Origin: Desulfobacteraceae bacterium
Lineage (GTDB): Bacteria; Desulfobacterota; Desulfobacteria; Desulfobacterales; Desulfobacteraceae
Assembly: GCA_016744295.1 (NCBI GenBank)
Contig: JADGEQ010000006.1
Span: 106,281 to 170,280, forward strand
Direction of reading: 5' to 3'
Length of the DNA stretch: 64,000 nt
The stretch's first letter is position 1; each line of letters begins with the position of its first letter. Below the pieces are notes generated by a model, which did not search any database, was not told where the DNA came from, and saw only the letters and a program-made list of their open reading frames with translations. Of the stretch, positions 17,755 through 26,190 are shown piece by piece. Position numbers and translations under genes: made by a program.

Positions 17755-18930
17755 ATGAATAAAGCAGTTATCGTCAGTGCAACACGTACGCCTTTGGGAA
17801 GTTTTGGCGGAACATTGAGCAAAATCGGCGCCACCGACCTTGGGGGGCTCGTGATCAAAGAAGCCATTAAACGGGCCAATATAGAAGAAGAACAAGTTGA
17901 TGAATGTATCATGGGGATGGTTTTGCCCTGCGGCTATGGACAAAATCCCGGCAAACAGGCTGTGGTAAAGGCCGGTCTTCCCTGGGAAGTGGAAGCCATT
18001 ACCATCAACAAGGTTTGTGGATCATCCCTCAAGGCTGTGATGCTGGCAGCCCAGGCAATTCAGTGCGGTGATGCCGATGTGGTGGTGGCCGGCGGCATGG
18101 AAAATATGAGCATGACTCCCTATTACATGGACAAGGCCCGGTGGGGACATCGCATGGGGCCGGGGAAAATTGAAGATCATATGATCCACGATGGGCTCTG
18201 GGATATTGTCAATGATTTCCATATGGGTATGTCCAATGAGCTTTGCTGTGAGCGCTGGGAAGTGACCAGGGAAGATCAGGATCGATTTGCGGCCGAGTCC
18301 TACAGGCGGGCCAATGCTGCCCTGGCTGCCGGTAGGTTCAAACAAGAGATTGTGCCGGTTGCTGTGCCCCAGAGAAAAGGGGAGAGCAAAATTTTTGATA
18401 CAGATGAATGCCCCCAGGAGTCGGGCTATGAGTTTTTGGCCAAGATGAGACCGGCCTTTAAAAAGGACGGGGTGGGAACCGCAGGAAATGCCTCCATTAT
18501 TTCCGACGGGGCAGCAGCGCTTGTGATCATGAGCGAGAAAAAGGCCAAGGAGCTGGGCTGTACCATTATGGCGGAAATCGGTTCCCAGGCATCCTTTGGC
18601 ATTGACATGAAATATGTATTGATGGCCCCCATTTATGCCATTCCCAAAGTATTGAAAAAACAGGGAATATCAATTTCTGATATTGATCTGTTTGAGATCA
18701 ACGAGGCATTTGCAGGTACCTCCGTGGGGATCAACAAGGTTCTGGAACTGGATACTGAGAAAGTTAACGTCAATGGCGGCAGCGTGGCCCTGGGACATCC
18801 CATTGGCGCTTCCGGCGCCAGGGTGCTGACCACCTTGATTTATGAAATGGAAAAGCGGGATGTGAAAACAGGACTTGCTTCTCTTTGTCTGGGCGGCGGC
18901 GAAGCCGTGGCCATGGTCATTAATCGTTAA
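17755..18930 (+). CDS. acetyl-CoA C-acetyltransferase (thiolase)
   Basis: A 391-residue thiolase II. The catalytic triad is visible: Cys88 in NKVCGSSLKA, His348 in LGHPIGASGAR and Cys378 in CLGGGEAVA. It cleaves acetoacetyl-CoA (or a related 3-ketoacyl-CoA) with CoA to two acetyl-CoA. The open frame extends far upstream, but the ATG at 17755 preceded by GAGGAG gives the normal family N-terminus MNKAVIVSATRTPLGSFGG. It lies 73 bp after icmF and before the hydroxyacyl-CoA dehydrogenase, completing the last step of butyryl-CoA oxidation. Confidence 0.93.
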   Translation: MNKAVIVSATRTPLGSFGGTLSKIGATDLGGLVIKEAIKRANIEEEQVDECIMGMVLPCGYGQNPGKQAVVKAGLPWEVEAITINKVCGSSLKAVMLAAQAIQCGDADVVVAGGMENMSMTPYYMDKARWGHRMGPGKIEDHMIHDGLWDIVNDFHMGMSNELCCERWEVTREDQDRFAAESYRRANAALAAGRFKQEIVPVAVPQRKGESKIFDTDECPQESGYEFLAKMRPAFKKDGVGTAGNASIISDGAAALVIMSEKKAKELGCTIMAEIGSQASFGIDMKYVLMAPIYAIPKVLKKQGISISDIDLFEINEAFAGTSVGINKVLELDTEKVNVNGGSVALGHPIGASGARVLTTLIYEMEKRDVKTGLASLCLGGGEAVAMVINR

Positions 18931-19022
18931 TGGGTTAACGGATAATATTATAAACGGCATCATTAGAATAATATGCATCTCACTATAACAATCTGAGAAA
19001 AACAGTGGAAAAAGGAGATAAA

Positions 19023-19874
19023 ATGGGTGTTGAAAAATTTGGTGTGATCGGTTCCGGTCAGATGGGCAACGGTATTGCCCAGGTGGCAGCTGCCAGCGGG
19101 CTTAATGTTTTGATGAGTGATATTCAACAGGATTTTTGTGATAAGGGCATGGCCACCATTGCCAAAAACCTGGATCGGATGGTTTCCAAGGGCAAACTGG
19201 ATGAGGGCCAAAAAGAGGCAATCCTCAGCCGGATAGAGACCACCACCGATCTTTCCGACATGGCAGGCGTTGATTTTGTTGTGGAAGCTGCCGTGGAACG
19301 GGAAGATCTGAAATTTAAAATCTTTGAGGATCTGGACAAAATCTGTCCCCCCCATGTGATTCTGTCCACCAATACTTCCTCCATTCCCATTGGCAGAATT
19401 GCCGCCAGAACTTCCCGGCCGGAGAAAATCATCGGCATGCATTTTATGAATCCCGTGCCGGTGATGAAATTGGTGGAGGTGATACGGAGCATTGCCACTT
19501 CCCAGGAAACATTTGATCTGACCTGGGCGTTGTGTGAACGTTTTAATAAAACCCCGGCAGAGGCCAATGATTATCCTGGATTCATTGCCAATAGAATCCT
19601 CATGCCAATGATCAATGAAGCGATTTTTTGTCTATACCAGAGTGTTGGAAAAGCCGAAGATATAGATACGGTTATGAAATTGGGGATGAACCATCCCATG
19701 GGGCCCCTGGCCCTGGCCGATCTCATCGGTCTGGACACCTGTCTTGCCATTATGGAAACCCTCTATGACGGGTTCAAAGATTCCAAATACAGACCCTGTC
19801 CCCTGCTGAGAAAATATGTTGAAGTTGGCTGGCTTGGCCGGAAAACCGGTAAAGGATTTTTTGATTATAAGTAA
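19023..19874 (+). CDS. 3-hydroxyacyl-CoA (3-hydroxybutyryl-CoA) dehydrogenase
   Basis: A 283-residue NAD-dependent dehydrogenase of the Hbd/PaaH type. The N-terminal Rossmann fold shows GVIGSGQMGNGIAQ. The catalytic region has TNTSSIPI and MHFMNPVPVMKLVE with the His-Glu pair, and the C-terminal helical domain ends in WLGRKTGKGFFDY. It oxidises 3-hydroxybutyryl-CoA to acetoacetyl-CoA. The ATG at 19023 has AAAGGAG just upstream; the GTG at 19005 would overlap this site and is rejected. The gene ends 27 bp before a strong hairpin terminator, so the icmF-thl-hbd unit stops here. Confidence 0.93.
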   Translation: MGVEKFGVIGSGQMGNGIAQVAAASGLNVLMSDIQQDFCDKGMATIAKNLDRMVSKGKLDEGQKEAILSRIETTTDLSDMAGVDFVVEAAVEREDLKFKIFEDLDKICPPHVILSTNTSSIPIGRIAARTSRPEKIIGMHFMNPVPVMKLVEVIRSIATSQETFDLTWALCERFNKTPAEANDYPGFIANRILMPMINEAIFCLYQSVGKAEDIDTVMKLGMNHPMGPLALADLIGLDTCLAIMETLYDGFKDSKYRPCPLLRKYVEVGWLGRKTGKGFFDYK

Positions 19875-19900
19875 ATTGTAATTTTTAGATATCCTAATTA

Positions 19901-19962
19901 AAAAGCTACAGGAGGCAGGCATCTGGATTAGATGTTCCAGGTCTTCTGTAGCTTTTTTTTTT
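19901..19962 (+). terminator. intrinsic terminator after hbd
   Basis: Left arm AAAAGCTACAGGAG (19901-19914) pairs with the right arm ending in CTGTAGCTTTT (19944-19957), with G-U pairs near the loop. An uninterrupted run of T follows to 19962. It separates the acyl-CoA unit from the downstream peptidase gene. Confidence 0.85.
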
Positions 19963-20036
19963 ACCATGAAGTAGATGGGCCAAAAGACAAGCAATTTCGT
20001 TCAAGTTATGAACTTTGCGGTTCTAAGGAGATCATC

Positions 20037-21269
20037 ATGAACCAGAGGGTGGAAAATCAGCCGGAAGCTGTCCCTGAATACAAACGGCTAACCCCGGCAG
20101 CCGAAATAGAAACAAGGATACGGGGGCTTCAAAAAATACTGATTGCCCATGATATTGGCGGTGCCCTCATCGTTCAGAAGGCCGATCTCTTTTATTATGC
20201 TGGCACCACCCAGCAGGGCTGGCTCTATGTGCCTGTCCAGGGAGATCCTGTTTTAATGGTTTTCAAGGATTTTAAACGGGCAAAGGCAGAGTGTGGTCTT
20301 CAGCAGACCCTCTTCCTGATCAGTCCCAAAAAAATTCCGGACACCCTTGCAGGGCTTGGTATATCGTTTCCCGATAAACTGGGGCTGGAACTGGATGTGA
20401 TGCCTGCCAATCAATATCTCATGTTCAGCCAGATATTTTTCAGTGCCAAAATCATTGATATTTCTACTCAAATCAGACGCCAAAGGGCGGTTAAATCCGA
20501 ATTTGAAATCGATTGTGTAAAAAAGGCCTCTGGCCTGGCCGACCGGGTTGCAGCAAAGGTTCCCGAGCTGCTCAAAGAGGGGATCACAGAAATTGAGTTT
20601 GCCGGGGTGCTGGAGGCCTATGCCCGGAAATTAGGCCACCAGGGATTGATCCGCATGCGCATGTGGGATAATTACCTGTTTTACGGCCATATCATGTGCG
20701 GGGCAGGGGCAGCAGTTCCCGGTGCCTTTGCATCCCCCACTGGCGGGGCAGGGCTCAACCCCAATGTGGGTCAGGGGCCTTCCTTTTCCCGCATGAAACC
20801 CAATGAACCCATTCTGGTGGACTATGTGTTTGCCCTGGATGGATATTTGAGCGACCATACACGGATTTTTTCCCTGGGGGAGGTGGCCCAGGATCTGCAA
20901 CAAGCACATGCGGCCATGCTCGAAATCCAGGAAACCATCAAGAAACAAGCACTGCCGGGTGCGGTCACAGGGGACCTATACGAAACCATGGTGAGAATGG
21001 CCACGAAACAGGGGTATAAAGATAATTTCATGGGGGCAGCAGAACCAAAAATACGCTTCACCGGCCATGGCCTTGGTATAGAATTGGACGAGTTCCCCTT
21101 TATTGCCAAAGGCCAGACCCTGGCCCTGGAACCGGGGATGCTCATTGCCCTGGAACCCAAGGTTGTTTTTCCTGGCAAAGGGGTGGTGGGAATAGAAAAT
21201 ACCCTTCTGGTCACCGACAAAGGACTTGAATCCCTCACCCGATATCCAGATGCCATCACCGTGATATAA
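20037..21269 (+). CDS. M24-family Xaa-Pro aminopeptidase
   Basis: A 410-residue protein with a creatinase-like N-domain and a pita-bread metalloprotease domain. Likely dimetal ligands are visible in ILVDYVFALDGYLSDHTR (two Asp), GHGLGIELDE (His), ALEPGM (Glu) and VGIENTLLVT (Glu). The family removes N-terminal residues before proline; cytoplasmic location is expected because no signal peptide is present. The open frame extends back into the terminator, so the ATG at 20037 with TAAGGAG seven bases upstream is chosen. Single gene, separated from icmF-thl-hbd by the terminator. Confidence 0.88.
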   Translation: MNQRVENQPEAVPEYKRLTPAAEIETRIRGLQKILIAHDIGGALIVQKADLFYYAGTTQQGWLYVPVQGDPVLMVFKDFKRAKAECGLQQTLFLISPKKIPDTLAGLGISFPDKLGLELDVMPANQYLMFSQIFFSAKIIDISTQIRRQRAVKSEFEIDCVKKASGLADRVAAKVPELLKEGITEIEFAGVLEAYARKLGHQGLIRMRMWDNYLFYGHIMCGAGAAVPGAFASPTGGAGLNPNVGQGPSFSRMKPNEPILVDYVFALDGYLSDHTRIFSLGEVAQDLQQAHAAMLEIQETIKKQALPGAVTGDLYETMVRMATKQGYKDNFMGAAEPKIRFTGHGLGIELDEFPFIAKGQTLALEPGMLIALEPKVVFPGKGVVGIENTLLVTDKGLESLTRYPDAITVI

Positions 21270-21414
21270 AAAAATTATCTTCACTGTTTCCCGGAGGATA
21301 ATTGGGGATATCCTGTCTGTGCTTTGCAGTAATGGTATGTTTTTTGCAACCTTTATAGTATGTGGAAAACATATTTTTAAATTTTAAACTAAAATAAGGT
21401 ATAAGGAGGGCACG

Positions 21415-22173
21415 GTGAATCTTAAAAAATTTTATTTACAGGTCATGTTTGCATTGGTTCTTTCGGTGTTTTTATGCGGTTCTGCCTTGGCAGAAAATCT
21501 CGCCTACTTTCAAGGCAAAGGCATCTATGAGGACATTCATGATGATGATACAAACTCATCAGATTATTTGAACCCTGCATATGGAGGACAAGCCTACGAT
21601 GCTGAGTTTTTAGCGATAGGATTGAGTACAGACAGAACCAGGCTGTACTTTGGGCTGCAAACCGGTATTGAATTAAAGTACGGAGATGCTTCTACTTCCG
21701 GTGACAAGCGTCCCGGAGACCTGGCAATTAATTTTGGAAATGATGCTACCTGGGATTATGGCATTCGGTTTTGGACAAACGGATTTTCTCTTCTGGATGC
21801 AAGTTCGGCCGGATGGGCTGATATTCATTATCCAGCCCATAGCGTATCCGCTCCATGGCGCGTAGACGCTTTAGCAGCTCCGGGCGATGCTTTAGATGTT
21901 ACTAATGCATTATTTGCTTTCAGTGATACCACAGACACTTTTGGTAATGCCACCAATCTGCTGGAGGGCTGGATTGATGCCTCTGCCTTTGGTTTGACCG
22001 AGTTTAGTCAGGCTATAACAGTCAATTGGACAATGTATTGCGGTAATGACTATGTAAGAGCTGGACCAATCCCAATAGGCGGAGGCAATCCCACTGTGCC
22101 AGAGCCCACGACTATACTGCTTTTTGGTATGGGGTTATTGGGTTTGGCCGGTTTTGGAAGGAAAAAGAATTAA
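21415..22173 (+). CDS. PEP-CTERM secreted protein, unknown function
   Basis: A 252-residue exported protein starting at GTG with AAGGAGGG upstream. Residues 1-26 are a signal peptide ending GSALA. The last 25 residues carry a PEP-CTERM sorting signal: VPEPTT, a hydrophobic helix (ILLFGMGLLGLAGFG) and basic RKKN. Such proteins are processed by an exosortase (not in this window) and associate with exopolysaccharide or biofilm matrix. The mature part (YFQGKGIYEDIHDDDTNSSD and later beta-rich sequence) matches no domain I can name. It converges on a second PEP-CTERM gene on the opposite strand. Confidence 0.85.
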   Translation: MNLKKFYLQVMFALVLSVFLCGSALAENLAYFQGKGIYEDIHDDDTNSSDYLNPAYGGQAYDAEFLAIGLSTDRTRLYFGLQTGIELKYGDASTSGDKRPGDLAINFGNDATWDYGIRFWTNGFSLLDASSAGWADIHYPAHSVSAPWRVDALAAPGDALDVTNALFAFSDTTDTFGNATNLLEGWIDASAFGLTEFSQAITVNWTMYCGNDYVRAGPIPIGGGNPTVPEPTTILLFGMGLLGLAGFGRKKN

Positions 22174-22188
22174 ACATATCGTTTAATA

Positions 22189-22235
22189 TCTGATCTGGTG
22201 GAAAAGATATTCCTTGTCTTTCTCATCAGATCAGA
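22189..22235. terminator. hairpin between convergent PEP-CTERM genes
   Basis: TCTGATCTGGTG (22189-22200) pairs with CATCAGATCAGA (22224-22235) over 12 bp with one G-U pair and a 23-nt loop. No long T run follows. It may act as a terminator for the plus-strand gene or for both genes; this is moderate evidence only. Confidence 0.45.
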
Positions 22236-22381
22236 AACCAGCCATCTTATTGCTGGGAAAATCCCAGTGTTGTTTCCTAAAAATTTTCTTCTATTACATC
22301 CAGGTGACCCTTTGGAAAATACCAATTCCCATCAACAAAAATGTGTGCAATAATACCACACTAGGTAATTTTTGTGATATA

Positions 22382-23173
22382 TTAGGAAAAAAAGTATCTA
22401 TTCTTTTTTCTGCTAACCCCTGCAATACAGAGAATGCCAACGCCAAAGAGAATTATTGTTGTCGGTTCAGGCACTGCATCGGGAGCATCGGGAACGCCGG
22501 GGGTAACAAAGGTTGCATATCCTACCCCCCAATTGTAATCGCCCATGCCTTGAAACGTTTGCCAACGGATGGTTTCGTCTTCTCCCCAAGTATCATAGAA
22601 CCCATATTTGTTATTTAGCTGGTCGTAGCCAAACACCGGTACGAAGTGGTCGGTTCCTCCATTACCATCGGAATCAACTAAAAACATTACAGGACGACCC
22701 GCATCGATCTCACTGGTCAGATCACCCCAGGTGAAATTATTATAACTCTTGTTCGTTGCACTCCAATCGTTATACCCCTTATAATTCGCATACTCCACAA
22801 AGGCATCATCGGCATAGCTCAAGTAACTCCACCCATAGGGTTGATTTTCTGAGGTGTGAAAAAAATCTGCTATGCTTGTATCGGCCGGTGCAGGGCCAAT
22901 ATCTGTATTCGGATCATATGCTGCGTTATGTTCCGGGCTGGAAATTTCATCCTGGACATTTGCTGTCAAGCTAACATCATCCCATCCACTGGCATTAAAC
23001 AAGGAGTCGTAACCATGGAGGTCGTAGTAACCAATGATCGAGCCCGCTGCAGTAGGTCCACAACCATGATACCATTTATATGCAGGTATATCTGGGATCG
23101 TAACTGCGGCATTCGTATTTATAACAAAAATAAATGTTAGAAAAAATCCATAAAATGATACATATTTATTCAT
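22382..23173 (-). CDS. C39-like peptidase-fold protein with PEP-CTERM anchor
   Basis: A 263-residue exported protein. The ATG at 23173 (MNKYVSFYGFFLTFIFV) begins a signal peptide ending NTNAA. The mature part shows a papain-like Cys/His pattern: YHGCGPTAAGSIIGYYD supplies a Cys and GGTDHFVPVFGYD a His. This fits the C39-like family of secreted cysteine peptidases or relatives. The C-terminus is a PEP-CTERM signal (VPEPTTIILFGVGILCIAG then RKKN). It probably acts outside the cell or in the matrix. Whether it is an active protease is not established. It converges on the PEP-CTERM gene ending at 22173. Confidence 0.75.
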   Translation of the reverse strand: MNKYVSFYGFFLTFIFVINTNAAVTIPDIPAYKWYHGCGPTAAGSIIGYYDLHGYDSLFNASGWDDVSLTANVQDEISSPEHNAAYDPNTDIGPAPADTSIADFFHTSENQPYGWSYLSYADDAFVEYANYKGYNDWSATNKSYNNFTWGDLTSEIDAGRPVMFLVDSDGNGGTDHFVPVFGYDQLNNKYGFYDTWGEDETIRWQTFQGMGDYNWGVGYATFVTPGVPDAPDAVPEPTTIILFGVGILCIAGVSRKKNRYFFS

Positions 23174-23257
23174 TTCAATTCGCCTTATTTCATTCTCTTT
23201 AATGTCAAAAAACACGCCTTTTACCATTATTCTCTTGCTTTATGTTGTCCGCTTCTT

Positions 23258-23680
23258 TTAAGGACAAGTTTTTTTAAAACTATCCCCATATGCGGCGATA
23301 TTAAACGTTTTCTCTCTTTCTCCAATCGGATTCAGATAAGCGTTTCCTATCCATCCAGTGGAAAGAAACAGTGGAGGACGCGGACCTCCTCCGGCACAGA
23401 TAGCGCTTGAATTAATATTCCAGGAGTGTATTTCAATTTTATCACCTATCCGAAGGTTAGAATTTGAGCGATAAACATCTATTACCTCTGCCGAGTAGAC
23501 AATATTTATTTGGCACTTATTAATATTTTCAGTTTCTACACATAAAATATTAACTATAATATACTCCTGGGCCGCAAATTTCAACTCAAAATAAGAAGAT
23601 GGTGATATTTCAGCCTTAACGGCGGATAGTGCTAAAAGAAATATCAGGTTATAGAAAATTATTTTTAGCGGCTTTTTGAT
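23258..23680 (-). CDS. small secreted protein with apparent AUC start
   Basis: The frame is open from 23680 and encodes about 140 residues. Its first residues read as a signal peptide (IKKPLKIIFYNLIFLLALSA then VKA), but no ATG, GTG or TTG occurs before it. The first TTG lies only at 23584, after the signal peptide. An AGGAGA site (23685-23690) sits just upstream of an ATC at 23680. I therefore propose either a rare AUC start or a mutated ATG. The mature part (VYSAEVIDVYRSN, GDKIEIHSW, CAGGGPRPP, NAYLNP) resembles an OB-fold/NTR-like secreted domain, with low confidence. No clear partner gene is present. Confidence 0.55.
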   Translation of the reverse strand: MKKPLKIIFYNLIFLLALSAVKAEISPSSYFELKFAAQEYIIVNILCVETENINKCQINIVYSAEVIDVYRSNSNLRIGDKIEIHSWNINSSAICAGGGPRPPLFLSTGWIGNAYLNPIGEREKTFNIAAYGDSFKKTCP

Positions 23681-23746
23681 ATAATCTCCTCAATATAGAA
23701 AATAATATTGTACCACGTCAGCACAAAAATATTCCGACTATTGTAT

Positions 23747-25174
23747 CTATCTTGTTTTTAAAAGCCAGTCAATGATGGCACCTGGTTCTGGTTCCGTTGA
23801 CGTTTCAGTGGAAATTTTTATGGGGGTAGCAAGGGCAGGTCTAACGGGTTCGGAAGTGATTTTTAACAATTGTCCCTTGTCTGTGGGGAGCGACGATTTT
23901 CCAGGGGTTTCCCTAGTTGCAATTTGGTGTTCCGTTAGCAGAAAAACCTCTTTAATAAACCAGTCCATATTTTTGGGTGTCTCTTTTTTCGGTTTTGCTG
24001 GTGGATTTATTTCATAGATATCTTCTATCAAAACCGGGGAGGGAGAGGGCGATTTTTTCTTTTCTGAAAAAGGGAGCGGTGTATACCCAAGGCCGATCCT
24101 TTGATTTTCAGGAACCTTACTTATGGAATCCTGTCTTTTAGGCGCCGGATTTTTAATGGGGAAAGTGTTGTTATTCAAGAGTTTGATGTCCACTGGCAAA
24201 GCCGTGGGCGGGTTTTTTGTGGCCGTGGGTGGAGTGTTAAATAAATAGCCTGCCAAAATGCAGAGGCATGCTGTCACCGCCAGCCCTGTGAGGGCTTTCT
24301 TTCGAAGCCACGGCTTGTTATTGCGGGGAATTTTGTTTTTGGTCCGGTGGCTTTTTTCCTCTTTTTTAAGTGGTATAGCGGGTAGGTCAAGCTGCCCTGT
24401 GGCCTGTTTGACCGTGGGGACATCAACCATTTTCATGTTTTTTCCAAAGGCTGTGATGAGTGCTTGATCACAGGAGGTGTTGATCATCCGGGGAATGCCC
24501 TTTGAATAAATATGTATTTCACTAATGGCGGATATCAAAAAGATTTTTCTGGTCGTACCGGCCATTTCAAGCCGTTTGTTGATATAAATTTTGGTTTCTT
24601 TTTCATCCAGGGGCTCAAGAAAAGCATGGACGTTTATGCAGTTTTGCCATGCCGGACCCAGGGTTGATCTGAGAATATCGCAAAATTCCAGTTGTCCGAC
24701 AAGGATTACGGTTAGAACCTGGTTGAAACCAAATTTTGACCAGGAGGTGATTTCCTTTAAAAAGCGTTTGGGTATTCTCTGTGCTTCATCCACGATGACG
24801 ATCACGTTTGTACCCTTGTCACCGGCTGTTTTTAAAAAGGGGAAAAAACCGGATGAAAATTTTTTCCCCTTTTGATATTGATTTTCAAATCCAAGGGTCT
24901 GGGCAATGGTTAAAAAAAGATGATACATCTCAACACCGGGATCGGGGATTTTAACAACCCGTGTTTGCCTATCCAGGGTATGGATAATTTCATTGAGAAG
25001 GGTTGTCTTGCCGGTTCCCACATCTCCTGTCAATGCCAACAGACCCTGTCGCTCTGCCACCCCTCTTTTTAATGAGTCCAGGGCAATGGCGTGTTTTTTG
25101 CTCAGCCATAGAAATTCATTGTTTGAATTGATTTGAAAGGGTTTTTTTTCAAGGTTAAAATGTTGATAATACAT
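23747..25174 (-). CDS. ExeA/GspA-like AAA ATPase with membrane anchor
   Basis: A 475-residue protein. Residues 1-265 form an AAA ATPase: Walker A TGDVGTGKTT and Walker B VIVIVDEAQR. The N-terminus MYYQHFNLEKKPFQ is typical of ExeA/GspA proteins. A single hydrophobic helix (about 303-320, LTGLAVTACLCILAGYLF) is followed by a Pro- and Lys-rich extracytoplasmic tail. ExeA-type proteins use ATP to help assemble type II secretion secretins or remodel peptidoglycan. No gsp genes are in the window. The start at 25174 is preferred because GGAG lies seven bases upstream. It follows the TAXI receptor gene closely, in the same direction. Confidence 0.8.
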   Translation of the reverse strand: MYYQHFNLEKKPFQINSNNEFLWLSKKHAIALDSLKRGVAERQGLLALTGDVGTGKTTLLNEIIHTLDRQTRVVKIPDPGVEMYHLFLTIAQTLGFENQYQKGKKFSSGFFPFLKTAGDKGTNVIVIVDEAQRIPKRFLKEITSWSKFGFNQVLTVILVGQLEFCDILRSTLGPAWQNCINVHAFLEPLDEKETKIYINKRLEMAGTTRKIFLISAISEIHIYSKGIPRMINTSCDQALITAFGKNMKMVDVPTVKQATGQLDLPAIPLKKEEKSHRTKNKIPRNNKPWLRKKALTGLAVTACLCILAGYLFNTPPTATKNPPTALPVDIKLLNNNTFPIKNPAPKRQDSISKVPENQRIGLGYTPLPFSEKKKSPSPSPVLIEDIYEINPPAKPKKETPKNMDWFIKEVFLLTEHQIATRETPGKSSLPTDKGQLLKITSEPVRPALATPIKISTETSTEPEPGAIIDWLLKTR

Positions 25175-25215
25175 TCTCCTGCTCCATTTTCCAGTCATCA
25201 GCCATGAACAGATTT

Positions 25216-26190
25216 TTACAATATCTTCTTGATGGCATCCAGTAGGGGATTTTTTTCCATGGGTTCTTCTCTCTCTCCAGGAAAGCCGTTGTGGTACCTT
25301 TTAACACAATCGTATTGCTCCCAACCCTTAAGGGGATAATCAAGGTCCACACTTTTCCATTTGGGGTGACCGTTTTGTTTTAACCAGTCCAGGTTATCGT
25401 AGACAATCCCTGCAAATTCCCCCACATAATCGCAATTATTTCGTCTGAAATCAAAGGAGACGAGAACGGCCTTGACGGCAACCGTGGGAACCGGTTCTGG
25501 CTGCCAAACATAGGTGTTACTGGGAATCTCAGCTGTTGGATAAAATTCGATGATACTTTTGTTGTTTATCGGTACAAGGCGGAGCCCATCATTTTTGGAC
25601 ACATTCTCGGAGAAAAGTTTGACCGGAAAACCGGCAACATAAAACATGGCATCAATACGGCCTTGCTTCAGTGCGGACAAGGCTTTTTCTGTTCCAAGGG
25701 GCATAATCTCTTTTGGGGTAATACCGGACACTTCAAACAGGAGCCGGGATGTCATGTATGAACCGCTCCCTTCTTTGCCTATGGCAACTCTTTTTCCCTC
25801 TAAATCGTCAAAGGAGGTGATCCCGTTTTTCCCCAGAAGATGGATTTCTTCGTTGTACAGAGGAAAAATCATTTTGGTTTTTCTTGCGATGCGTTTAAGG
25901 GTTGCATTAGTTTTTACTTTCAGGACAAAAGCCAGCACATCGGACTGGACGATTCCCATTTGGGTTTTTGGCCGTTTATAAACGGCATATACATTCTCCA
26001 CAGATCCTCTCGAATTGTATACATGGAGATCATATCCATATTGTTTGGCCATTTCCATCATGTTCAACCCGAATTGAAAATAGGTTCCTTTTTTGCTGCC
26101 GGTGATCAGTCCTAGGTCAACTGCTGACGAAATACCGGACATCCCTATCCACAATAAGATTGTAAAGACGATTATCCCTTTCCTATGCAT
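25216..26190 (-). CDS. TAXI-family TRAP solute receptor
   Basis: A 324-residue periplasmic binding protein. The ATG at 26190 (MHRKGIIVFTILLWIG) starts a signal peptide, and the mature protein begins VDLGLITGSKKGTYFQFG, a typical TAXI receptor opening. Further landmarks are YAVYKRPKTQMGIVQSD, VAIGKEGSGSYMTSRLLFE and IDAMFYVAGFP. Receptors of this kind bind carboxylates or amino acids for TRAP transport, yet no TRAP membrane subunits are adjacent. It may act as an orphan receptor or be coupled to the downstream ATPase gene. A GGGGG ribosome site is present. Confidence 0.8.
   Translation of the reverse strand: MHRKGIIVFTILLWIGMSGISSAVDLGLITGSKKGTYFQFGLNMMEMAKQYGYDLHVYNSRGSVENVYAVYKRPKTQMGIVQSDVLAFVLKVKTNATLKRIARKTKMIFPLYNEEIHLLGKNGITSFDDLEGKRVAIGKEGSGSYMTSRLLFEVSGITPKEIMPLGTEKALSALKQGRIDAMFYVAGFPVKLFSENVSKNDGLRLVPINNKSIIEFYPTAEIPSNTYVWQPEPVPTVAVKAVLVSFDFRRNNCDYVGEFAGIVYDNLDWLKQNGHPKWKSVDLDYPLKGWEQYDCVKRYHNGFPGEREEPMEKNPLLDAIKKIL

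Noticed and set aside
22214..22618. 134-codon plus-strand ORF
   Set aside because: Overlaps the 3' end of the C39-like PEP-CTERM gene antisense and has no ribosome site.
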